DNA of 7,859 nucleotides, taken from positions 1 to 7,859 of the forward strand of contig JABJIU010000011.1 in the NCBI GenBank assembly GCA_018661145.1. Reading direction: 5' to 3'. Positions 1-6,171 of this stretch are shown one piece after another. Source of the stretch: Pseudomonadota bacterium. GTDB lineage: Bacteria > Pseudomonadota > Gammaproteobacteria > Arenicellales > UBA868. Each line of letters begins with the position of its first letter. Position 1 is the stretch's first letter. The notes under the pieces were generated by a model. It was not told the DNA's origin, ran no database searches, and saw only the letters and a program-made list of their open reading frames with translations. Position numbers and translations under genes: made by a program.

Positions 1-516
1 AAGTTAAATCCTCACGGACGGGTTCCAACACTGGTGATGGGCGGTGAGATAATGATGGAGTCCGCGGCGATTTCGATGTACTTGGCGGACAAACATCCTA
101 AGGCAAACCTGTCACCGACTCCGGATGACTCCCAGCGTTGGGAATACCTACAGTGGATGACTTATCTCACAAATACCCTGCAGGAGACCATGCTGTTGAA
201 ACGGTACAGCTCAGGCTATACCACGGATACTGATACTTCTGCGGTGTCAGATTCAGCGACAACGCGACTCACCCAAATTCTTCATGTGCTCGAGGCGGGG
301 TTGGAGAAGCACGGTGGACCTTTCTTTCTCGGCGACAGATTGACCACCGCGGATATCTATTTGAACATGGTGCTTGGCTGGGACCCAGAAATCGGCGCTG
401 GCGCAAGGGAGGTAAACGATTGGCCAAATGTTTCGAAGAGTTACGACGCCTTGTTTTCCCGGGACGATGTGGCCAGGATCCTGCTAGCAAACGACTTTCC
501 CGGGCCCACACCTTAA
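1..516 (+). CDS. Glutathione S-transferase family protein (5' partial)
   Basis: The reading frame is open from base 1 to a TAA at 514-516, giving 171 residues; the true start lies to the left of the window. The visible N-terminal part has the second half of the thioredoxin fold: NPHGRVPTLV contains the cis-proline 'VPTL' segment, followed by 'ESAAISMYLADKHP', the usual Glu-Ser glutathione-binding pair. The C-terminal helical domain has 'FFLGDRLTTADIYLNMVL', where the Thr-Thr-Ala-Asp turn is the conserved N-capping box of cytosolic GSTs. Such enzymes usually conjugate or reduce substrates with glutathione in the cytoplasm; the substrate cannot be read from the sequence. An in-frame ATG at 34 is inside the fold and is not a credible start. 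The gene ends 18 bp from the convergent ABM-domain gene, with no terminator hairpin in the gap. Family assignment is firm, function is not. Confidence 0.9.
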   Translation, partial: KLNPHGRVPTLVMGGEIMMESAAISMYLADKHPKANLSPTPDDSQRWEYLQWMTYLTNTLQETMLLKRYSSGYTTDTDTSAVSDSATTRLTQILHVLEAGLEKHGGPFFLGDRLTTADIYLNMVLGWDPEIGAGAREVNDWPNVSKSYDALFSRDDVARILLANDFPGPTP

Positions 517-534
517 ACAGAGCGCTGTCCGGAA

Positions 535-855
535 TCAGTTCAACCACTGACCCTCAGGAATGGAGTCGATCTCTTTTCCTGCCATCCAGCGTCCGTGGAA
601 CTGAAGCCCTTCTTCTTCCATCTTGGCGAAAAAGTTTTTCGGATCATCTCCTTCGATATGGGCGCGGTGCGCATCCGCGTCAGTGAAGATCTGTGTGTAA
701 AGAAAGACGTTGGGATTATCTGTAGCCCGGCACACAAAAAACTGCTTCATGCCGGGTTGATTCTCAAGACAGATGTACCGGTATTCGTTAATCAGTTGTT
801 CGATCCGGTCCAGGTCGCCCTCTACCACGGCTGTCACGTGAACGATATAGGTCAT
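535..855 (-). CDS. Small ABM-fold (antibiotic biosynthesis monooxygenase-like) protein
   Basis: The product is 106 residues, the usual size for single-domain ABM (dimeric alpha/beta barrel) proteins. It starts 'MTYIVHVTAVVEGDLDRIEQLI', a first beta strand plus helix. It continues with 'ENQPGMKQFFVCRATDNPNVF' and 'YTQIFTDADAHRAHIEGDDP', the typical second strand, hairpin and 'W/F-x-D-x-x-A-H-x-x-H' region. Family members include quinol and heme monooxygenases and many proteins of unknown role, so a specific reaction is not claimed. The ATG at 855-853 is preferred over an upstream in-frame TTG at 867: the ATG overlaps the stop of the cysteine synthase gene by four bases (ATGA), which suggests translational coupling as the last gene of the operon. 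Only a weak GGA precedes the start. The domain call is fairly sure. Confidence 0.85.
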   Translation of the reverse strand: MTYIVHVTAVVEGDLDRIEQLINEYRYICLENQPGMKQFFVCRATDNPNVFLYTQIFTDADAHRAHIEGDDPKNFFAKMEEEGLQFHGRWMAGKEIDSIPEGQWLN

Positions 856-1769
856 TCCGACGCCCAAAGTTCTGTGCTGAGGTAGCGCTCACCCGTGTCC
901 GCAAGGATGGCGAGCAGTTGCTGACCTTCCGCTTCTTCGCGTTTGGCGTACTCAAGCATTCCGACAACTGCCGCGCCACAGGAGATGCCGCAAAAGATGC
1001 CCTCGCGCTGTGCAAGTTGTCGTGCCACGTCGATAGCGTGGTCGGCATTTACAGCAATCACGTCGTCGTAGGCGCTTTGGTCGAGTGTGTCTGGGATGAA
1101 CCCGGGCGCGGTGCCCATAATGCGGTGTTTGCAGGCGATGCCTTTCGACAGGATGGGAGAGTTATCCGGTTCTGTGGCAACGATCGTGATTCCGGGTATG
1201 GACTCACGCAGGACCGACGACAAGCCGCTGATGGTGCCACCCGTGCCAGTGGTGCAGATAACTGCACCAAGATCACTATCAAAATCTTCAATGATTTCGT
1301 TTGCGGTCTGGCGGTGGGATTGGGGATTGGCGGGGTTGTAGTGCTGGCCGACAAAAAAATAGCCTTTCTCTTTTTCCAGGCGCCGGGCTTCTTCGATAGC
1401 GCCAACGGTGCCTTTCTCGGCGGGCGTCAATACCAGTTCCGCGCCAAAGGCCTTGAGAATTGCCTTACGCTCCTCGCTCATGTCGGCCGACATCACAAAA
1501 ACAGCGGGGTAGCCCTTCACAGCAGCGACCATTGCAAGACCGATTCCGGTGTTGCCGGATGTCGGCTCGACAAGCGTGTCACCCGGTTCTAGAACTCCGC
1601 GTGCCTCAGCATCTTCGATCATATTCAGCGCTGGCCGATCCTTGACCGAACCCCCAGGGTTAAAGCTTTCGAGTTTGACCCACAAGGAACTCGCTCGGCC
1701 AGGATCGAAGTGGTGCAACCGGATGGTCGGGGTGTGGCCGATAGTTTGCAGAATATTGTCGTACTTCAT
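852..1769 (-). CDS. cysK: Cysteine synthase (O-acetylserine sulfhydrylase), PLP-dependent
   Basis: The product is 305 residues, near the usual 300-325. Members convert O-acetylserine plus sulfide into cysteine and acetate in the cytoplasm. Key features are: 'NPGGSVKDR' at 37-45 with Lys43 as the PLP Schiff-base lysine; 'PTSGNTGIGLAM' at 69-80, the substrate carboxylate and cofactor loop; 'TTGTGGTISG' at 173-182, the glycine-rich phosphate cup; 'GFIPDTLD' near 223; and a C-terminal 'DTGERYLST'. In the usual 'GISSGAA' motif this protein reads 'GISCGAA' (261-267), with Cys264 where Ser is common. The ATG at 1769 is the first start after an in-frame TAA; the 28-bp leader back to the phosphopantetheinyl transferase stop has no good Shine-Dalgarno sequence and holds a 10-bp palindrome. 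The exporter upstream in the operon fits a cysteine/O-acetylserine role. CysM-like or SbnA-like side activity (O-phosphoserine, diaminopropionate precursors) cannot be excluded by eye. Confidence 0.92.
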   Translation of the reverse strand: MKYDNILQTIGHTPTIRLHHFDPGRASSLWVKLESFNPGGSVKDRPALNMIEDAEARGVLEPGDTLVEPTSGNTGIGLAMVAAVKGYPAVFVMSADMSEERKAILKAFGAELVLTPAEKGTVGAIEEARRLEKEKGYFFVGQHYNPANPQSHRQTANEIIEDFDSDLGAVICTTGTGGTISGLSSVLRESIPGITIVATEPDNSPILSKGIACKHRIMGTAPGFIPDTLDQSAYDDVIAVNADHAIDVARQLAQREGIFCGISCGAAVVGMLEYAKREEAEGQQLLAILADTGERYLSTELWASE

Positions 1770-1797
1770 ACATGTATTTTAACGACTTGGGCGCGCA

Positions 1798-2529
1798 TTA
1801 AACCCTTTCAAAGAAAGGAAATGTCTCCAGGCTGGAAATAGAAATGTGGTTGAGAGTAACGGGCGCAATCGAAGCAATCGCCAGAGAGGAGCGATACCCT
1901 CCGGGCACGGGCAGGTCATACAGAGAGGTTTTGTTGACGTCCTCTGGACGCCATTCGGTAGAGCAGAGCATCGCCGGCATATCCGGGTTGACCGTGACAG
2001 AAAACCGGTTAAGCGGCAGGGCAAGACCTAGGCCGTGCAGTTTGAGGTACGCCTCTTTTCGCGTCCAGCAGGCAAAGAATGCTTCTGACTGACGAGACGC
2101 CGGTAGGGCCATAAGTTCAACGATTTCGGCTGCGGAGAAAAACCTCCGGGCAAGGTCTACCCAGGTGCGGCGTGTCGGAGTCCGGATGTGCTCAACGTCG
2201 ACCCCGAGCGCCGCTTCCCGGCAAGCGGCAATACAGGCTTGATCGTTCGAGTGGGAAAGATTGAAGAACAGAGGACTGCCCTGAAGGCAAGGTTTGCCTT
2301 TGTCCCCATAATTGAAAGTCACCTCGACCGGGCTGAGGCTTAGCAGTTTCGCAAGCGCGGCGCGAAGTAGTCCCCGGCAGATAATAAAACGGGAGCGATC
2401 CGAGTCGAAAACAAATCGCGCAGCGCGCTGCTTTTCGGTGTCGGAAAGGCAGACGAATAATGATGTATCCGCGTTTTTGAGGCCCTCAAGGGAAAGCTGC
2501 CAGACATCGACCACAATCGGAGTGTCCAT
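1798..2529 (-). CDS. 4'-phosphopantetheinyl transferase, Sfp type
   Basis: The product is 243 residues, typical of Sfp/Gsp-type enzymes, which move the 4'-phosphopantetheine arm of coenzyme A onto a serine of carrier proteins of nonribosomal peptide, polyketide or fatty-acid synthases. The motifs appear in family order: 'RFIICRGLLR' (47-56) and 'YGDKGKPCL' (74-82) for CoA binding, 'FFNLSHS' (88-94) with His93, 'GVDVEHI' (109-115) with Mg-binding Asp111 and Glu113, and 'FACWTRKEAYLKLHGLGL' (152-169) with Trp155, Lys158, Glu159 and Lys163. All expected catalytic residues are present, so the enzyme should be active. The ATG at 2529 lies 11 bp after the exporter stop, with a weak GGA upstream. 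No carrier-protein, NRPS or PKS gene is visible, so its partner lies elsewhere or outside the window. Assignment is firm; target carrier protein is unknown. Confidence 0.94.
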   Translation of the reverse strand: MDTPIVVDVWQLSLEGLKNADTSLFVCLSDTEKQRAARFVFDSDRSRFIICRGLLRAALAKLLSLSPVEVTFNYGDKGKPCLQGSPLFFNLSHSNDQACIAACREAALGVDVEHIRTPTRRTWVDLARRFFSAAEIVELMALPASRQSEAFFACWTRKEAYLKLHGLGLALPLNRFSVTVNPDMPAMLCSTEWRPEDVNKTSLYDLPVPGGYRSSLAIASIAPVTLNHISISSLETFPFFERV

Positions 2530-2540
2530 TAGAGAGTCCG

Positions 2541-3413
2541 TTATGTATTGTCAGCCGTTGGTGCGGCCGGTCTGGCAAACACAATCATGGCAACCCCGGT
2601 TAGGACGACGCCGCCGCCCAGCAGCACACCCATGCTCGGACGTTCGCCCAGTAACAGGACCGAGAAGGCAATAGTGAAAACCGGTAACAGCAAGAGCACG
2701 GGCATCACGTGTGACACCGGATTGCGACGCAGGATGGTAAACCAAACGCCATAACCCGCCACCGTCATTATGAGTCCAAGGTAAGCGACACTGCCCCAGC
2801 CAATCCAGGTCGCCTGGGTCACGGCTTCCCACTGGCCGTCTTCAAACAGAAATGATCCGACGAGCATTTGTGGAGCGGCCAGAACACCGATCCAGGCGAT
2901 GCCGGTAAGCCCATCAAGTTGATTGCTGATTCGCTTGTACATGATCTGTCCGACCGCCCAGATCATTGCGCCGCTTCCCGTCAGGAAGATCGCGAGCAGT
3001 TGACCCTCCGTATCGGGAAGGCCCGCGATAAGTACGATGCCGAGAAATGAAACCGCCATGCCGCAAACTCGAATGATTCCCGGTTTTTCCCGGAAGATCA
3101 GTACCGCAAGCAGTACCCCGCAAGGCACCTCCAAATGAACCACGATAATGGCGAGGGACGCATCGATCATGGAAAGGCCTGTAAAGGTCAGACCGTACTG
3201 GATGGTCGAGCCGATCAGGGCAATCCAGAAAAGATCCTTCATGCAATGTCGGGGTATGGGAACGAACCAGACGAGCACCAGCGCCGCGATAAAGAAGCGG
3301 ATGCTCATCAACAGCAGCGGTGGGAATTCGGCAAGGCCTGCCTTGGCTACGGTAAACCCAAGCGCCCAGCTCAGAGGAACAAAAAGGGAGAGAAGCAGTT
3401 CCCGGCCTTTCAT
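2541..3413 (-). CDS. eamA: EamA-family (DMT superfamily) transporter, probable O-acetylserine/cysteine exporter
   Basis: The product is 290 residues with about ten hydrophobic segments in two repeated EamA halves (roughly 5-130 and 145-282), the standard inner-membrane architecture. By memory it lines up well with E. coli EamA (YdeD), which exports O-acetylserine and cysteine: 'WALGFTVAKAGLAEFPPLLLMSIRF' near 16-40, 'MIWAVGQIMYKRIS' at 150-163, 'TVAGYGVWFTILRR' at 217-230 and 'MPVLLLLPVFTIAFSVLLLGE' at 237-257 all have close counterparts. It is the first gene of the minus-strand operon that also holds cysteine synthase, which supports this substrate class. The substrate is still inference, since EamA proteins vary widely. 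The ATG at 3413 begins a good first membrane segment but has no strong Shine-Dalgarno sequence. Confidence 0.88.
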   Translation of the reverse strand: MKGRELLLSLFVPLSWALGFTVAKAGLAEFPPLLLMSIRFFIAALVLVWFVPIPRHCMKDLFWIALIGSTIQYGLTFTGLSMIDASLAIIVVHLEVPCGVLLAVLIFREKPGIIRVCGMAVSFLGIVLIAGLPDTEGQLLAIFLTGSGAMIWAVGQIMYKRISNQLDGLTGIAWIGVLAAPQMLVGSFLFEDGQWEAVTQATWIGWGSVAYLGLIMTVAGYGVWFTILRRNPVSHVMPVLLLLPVFTIAFSVLLLGERPSMGVLLGGGVVLTGVAMIVFARPAAPTADNT

Positions 3414-3466
3414 TGTGCGCTAATGACAGAGATGATCACGATAAGGTTACGTCCAGAAAGACGCCC

Positions 3467-3522
3467 GTTGGCAGTTGGCAAGGCATCGGGGATCAGGTAG
3501 TCTGCGCTCGCATCCAACTGCC
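3467..3522. repeat. Tandem 7-mer and 9-bp inverted repeat in the divergent intergenic region
   Basis: The 7-mer GTTGGCA occurs twice in tandem at 3467-3480. Within it, GGCAGTTGG (3470-3478) is the exact reverse complement of CCAACTGCC at 3514-3522, with 35 bp between the arms. It sits between the divergent exporter operon and the secreted-protein gene, just upstream of the latter's ribosome binding site (AAGGAA at 3525-3530). It could be an operator pair for a dimeric regulator or a long-loop RNA stem; a 9-bp match can also arise by chance. Repeat positions are directly seen; role is inferred. Confidence 0.4.
3475..3503 (+). promoter_or_regulatory. Possible sigma70-type promoter for the secreted JAMM-like protein gene
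   Basis: TTGGCA at 3475-3480 matches five of six bases of the -35 consensus. TAGTCT at 3498-3503, 17 bp later, matches three of six bases of the -10 consensus, including the first two and last. Transcription would begin near 3510, about 28 bases before the GTG start. The -35 box lies in the tandem 7-mer, and the left arm of the inverted repeat covers it. The -10 match is weak. No convincing promoter was found on the other strand for the exporter operon. Confidence 0.25.
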
Positions 3523-3537
3523 TCAAGGAAAAGACCA

Positions 3538-4758
3538 GTGCTTCGGTATTTGCTGAAAAGACTGATCACGACGTTGATTATATTTTCTGCCGGTATTATC
3601 CCTGTTCTGGGGTCGCCTGGCCTATCCGACCAGCCCTTGTGGTTCAAGACGGCTCCCGGTAGTGGGATAACGGCCGTGCAGACGATGGCTGGGGTGAGCG
3701 GTGATGACAAGTTCCTGCTTTCCGCGGTTAGCGCGTCCGGCTTAAGTCTCAGCGGATTCTGGGGAGAAGGACAGGGGTTGTCATCTCTGTCTCCTGCGCA
3801 GTCGTTTACCCAGCGGGAGGCAAGTCTTTTCCACGGGGAACACGCCCGACGTTCACATTTTACAGGCACGGCACTGGACTTTTTAAAGGGAGGGTTTCAG
3901 TTCACTACCGGAGTATCCCAGGTGAGCGCCTTGAATGCGCCTGATCGTGTTAGTTGGTTCGCCGGCGCGACGTCGGAGGGACTTGTTTTCCAGTTTTCTC
4001 GCGTGGACGGCCAAGAATCGGGTGTAGCCCATGCAGCAGGGCTGCAACTGCGTCTGCCTTTTGGAATAGTCCGGGCTGCCTATACCGAAGCGACTTCCGA
4101 TGCAGCCTCCACAGTTCTTAGTTGGCAGTTGCCATTGAGCCGAAGAACCTCTCTGGGATTTGAGTTGCGGGACGGCCGCAGCACGCGCTTTCCCGACGGT
4201 ATTTATCAGCGTTGGGTTCTTAACATTTCCGGTAGCCTTCGGGTGCGGGATACTTTGTTTGCACGTGAAGGCGGCAATTCCACCACCGACATCGCCACGA
4301 CAGCGCTTCTTGCGGCGGGTGCAGTAGGCGTGGCCCTGGTTGCGACCTCTGGCAGTGATGATGCAGACAACCAACTTCGTTTTTCTACCCAACATGAGGC
4401 TGCTCGGAACGTGTTGAACGGGGTTAATCCGATCTCGGTTGCACAGAATCTTGAGTACGGGGGTTGGGTTTACCGTAATCCGGATAACACTTTCAGTGCG
4501 ACAGAGCCAATTAAGGGTACTGTCGACAGAGTCAATATCGGTTCGCCAACGAGTGTTTCCTCAGGATCCGTAACCGCAACCTATCACACGCATGCTGCCT
4601 ACGATCCTAAGTATGACAGCGAAAACTTTTCCTACCTCGACATTACGATGAACAATAATTGGGGAGTCGATGGTTATCTGGGGACGCCGGCGGGATACTA
4701 TAAATTTCATCATTACCTGACCGGGGTGATCACCACACTCGGCACGATCGCTAACTGA
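3538..4758 (+). CDS. Secreted protein with C-terminal JAMM/JAB-like (DUF4329-like) domain
   Basis: The GTG at 3538 is chosen because AAGGAA (3525-3530) lies 7 bases upstream and the product then begins with a clean signal peptide: 'MLRYLLKRLITTLIIFSAG', a basic n-region and hydrophobic core, with a plausible cut after 'PVLG' (residue 25). The open frame reaches back to a TTG at 3475, but that adds 21 charged residues ahead of the signal. The product is 406 residues. Residues about 35-250 look beta-rich with alternating polar and hydrophobic residues and no family I recognise. Residues 253-270 are an Ala/Gly-rich hydrophobic stretch ending in 'SGSDDADNQ'. The last about 120 residues hold 'NLEYGGWVYRNPD' (Glu306), 'YHTHAAYD' (His350, His352) and 'NFSYLD' (Ser365, Asp368), then 'GYLGTPAGYYKFH'. 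This Glu, His-x-His, Ser-x-x-Asp set matches the zinc site of JAMM peptidases; the domain resembles DUF4329. The substrate and the cell location are unknown. Confidence 0.8.
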   Translation: MLRYLLKRLITTLIIFSAGIIPVLGSPGLSDQPLWFKTAPGSGITAVQTMAGVSGDDKFLLSAVSASGLSLSGFWGEGQGLSSLSPAQSFTQREASLFHGEHARRSHFTGTALDFLKGGFQFTTGVSQVSALNAPDRVSWFAGATSEGLVFQFSRVDGQESGVAHAAGLQLRLPFGIVRAAYTEATSDAASTVLSWQLPLSRRTSLGFELRDGRSTRFPDGIYQRWVLNISGSLRVRDTLFAREGGNSTTDIATTALLAAGAVGVALVATSGSDDADNQLRFSTQHEAARNVLNGVNPISVAQNLEYGGWVYRNPDNTFSATEPIKGTVDRVNIGSPTSVSSGSVTATYHTHAAYDPKYDSENFSYLDITMNNNWGVDGYLGTPAGYYKFHHYLTGVITTLGTIAN

Positions 4759-4809
4759 CCGTTGATGACAGATTTTGAGGTGTAATCGAAAAGACAACAC
4801 GAAGAGATA

Positions 4810-4814
4810 GAGGG
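4810..4814 (+). promoter_or_regulatory. Ribosome binding site of the FAD oxidoreductase gene
   Basis: GAGGG at 4810-4814 lies 10 bases before the ATG at 4825 and supports that start. The 66-bp gap after the secreted-protein gene shows no clear terminator or promoter boxes, so the two plus-strand genes could be read on one transcript. Confidence 0.6.
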
Positions 4815-4824
4815 TTCCACCATA

Positions 4825-6141
4825 ATGAACAAACACCTATCCGTCGATGCAGTGGTTATCGGCGCAGGAATTATTGGCACGGCTGTCGCGCTGGAGCTGT
4901 CGAAGGCGGGCCGAAAGACCGTATGTGTAGATCGAGCCCCTAAGGCGGGTTACGGTTCAACCTCGAGTTCCTGCGCGATTATCCGTGTCCATTACTCGAC
5001 GCTTGAAGGCACCGCTTTCGCATTTGACGCCTATCATGACTGGGAGCACTGGTCAGAATACCTTGGGTCGAATGTTTTGGCTAATCTTGAGGTCGCCCGG
5101 TTTCATGAAACGGGGGCCCTGGTAATGAAGACCGAAGGAAACGGGCACCTCAAGAATGTGGTTGAGAACGTTCGCGCACTCTCTATTCCTTTTGAGGAAT
5201 GGGGTGAGGACCAGATCACCCAACGGCTTCCCGGTTACGACCTGCGTTGTTTTGCACCGGCAAAACGAATGGAAGACCCAGCGTTTGGAGAGCCGGGTGC
5301 AGGACGGATTGCGGAGGGTGTTTTCTTTCCAACAGCGGGATACATTAATGACCCCCAACTCGCGTCCCAAAATATACAGGTAGCTGCTGAGGCGGTCGGC
5401 TGCTCCTTTTTGTTTAACCGTGAAGTCGTCCAGATTCCTTCGGAAGGAGGGCGAGTCAAAGGGGTGTTGCTGGCCGACGGGACGGAGATTAAAGCCCCAG
5501 TAGTCGTAAACGTTGCCGGCCCCCACTCATCCAAGGTTAACGAACTTGCAGGTGCGGTGTCCGATATGCGGATCACCACACGCGCCTTGCGACAGGAGGT
5601 CGCGCACGTGCCAGCACCAGAAGGTCTCGATTTCGAGGGCGCCGGACTCGTGGTGTCCGATAATGATATTGGGGTCTACTGCCGACCTGAGACAGGAAAC
5701 TACGTTCTCGCCGGAAGCGAAGATCCGCCTTGCGATGCTCATGACTGGGCGGATCCTGATAATTTCAATCGTGACTTTTCAGATCAGGCAACTACCCAGG
5801 CCCTACGCCTTGCACAACGCATGGGAGGTCTTAAGTTACCTCACCGGATGCGCGGCGTGGTCGATCTCTACGATGTGACTGAGGACTGGCTCCCGATCTA
5901 TGACCGCTCTGCAGTCGAGGGCTTTTATATGGCATGCGGGTCAAGTGGGAATCAATTTAAGAATGCGCCCGCAGCGGGGCGTCTGATGTCAGGCCTGATC
6001 GATTACTGTGAATCGGGGAGGGATCACGATCGCGAACCTTTCCAATTTAAACTCCGGCACATTGATTTCGAGCTTGATACAGCCAGCATGTCTCGGCGTC
6101 GAGAGATCAATCCGGACAGCAGTTTCTCGGTGTTGGGTTAG
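4825..6141 (+). CDS. FAD-dependent oxidoreductase, DadA / sarcosine oxidase beta class
   Basis: The product is 438 residues. The N-terminus has a Rossmann dinucleotide-binding fold: 'VVIGAGIIGTAVALEL' with GxGxxG at 13-18, and Asp36 closing the second strand to bind the FAD ribose. 'SSSCAIIRVHYS' (47-58) with Arg54 matches the conserved Ser/Arg segment next to the flavin in the DAO/MTOX family. 'VVVNVAGPHSSKV' (226-238) is the family's second FAD-contact strand. The C-terminus carries 'DWLPIYDRS' and 'FYMACGSSGNQFKNAPAAG' (367-385), the flavin-capping segment before the last helix. Such enzymes oxidise secondary or N-methylated amines and amino acids in the cytoplasm or at the inner membrane. 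It converges on sarcosine oxidase alpha and gamma genes, 30 bp apart stop to stop, so related chemistry is likely. It is longer than usual SoxB (about 405-415) and lacks its usual N-terminal extension, so it is probably a separate oxidase or dehydrogenase. The exact substrate is unknown. Confidence 0.88.
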   Translation: MNKHLSVDAVVIGAGIIGTAVALELSKAGRKTVCVDRAPKAGYGSTSSSCAIIRVHYSTLEGTAFAFDAYHDWEHWSEYLGSNVLANLEVARFHETGALVMKTEGNGHLKNVVENVRALSIPFEEWGEDQITQRLPGYDLRCFAPAKRMEDPAFGEPGAGRIAEGVFFPTAGYINDPQLASQNIQVAAEAVGCSFLFNREVVQIPSEGGRVKGVLLADGTEIKAPVVVNVAGPHSSKVNELAGAVSDMRITTRALRQEVAHVPAPEGLDFEGAGLVVSDNDIGVYCRPETGNYVLAGSEDPPCDAHDWADPDNFNRDFSDQATTQALRLAQRMGGLKLPHRMRGVVDLYDVTEDWLPIYDRSAVEGFYMACGSSGNQFKNAPAAGRLMSGLIDYCESGRDHDREPFQFKLRHIDFELDTASMSRRREINPDSSFSVLG

Positions 6142-6171
6142 GCAGAGCGGGATCTCGCCAAAGAGCGCGGG

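Noticed and set aside
918..1592. A 224-codon open frame on the plus strand
   Set aside because: It lies fully antisense to the cysteine synthase gene, its translation has no recognisable domain, and the opposite strand has clear catalytic motifs.
3475..3537. An upstream TTG start for the secreted protein
   Set aside because: It would put 21 charged residues before a clean signal peptide and has no ribosome binding site, whereas GTG 3538 has AAGGAA at good spacing.
3883..4395. A 170-codon open frame on the minus strand
   Set aside because: It is antisense to the secreted-protein gene and is rich in Lys, Arg and Cys in a way typical of shadow frames; no start signal or family resemblance.
4725..4734. 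Palindrome GGTGATCACC near the end of the secreted-protein gene
   Set aside because: A 10-bp palindrome inside coding sequence, not repeated elsewhere in the window as far as I saw; likely chance.
3538..6141. A toxin-immunity pair made of the JAMM-like protein and its downstream neighbour
   Set aside because: The downstream gene is a complete FAD oxidoreductase, not a small immunity-type protein, and the secreted protein has its own signal peptide with no toxin-delivery domain that I recognise.
6142..6171. A bidirectional terminator in the convergent gap
   Set aside because: GCGGGATCTCGC (6147-6158) is a near-palindrome with no loop and no T-run follows on either strand.
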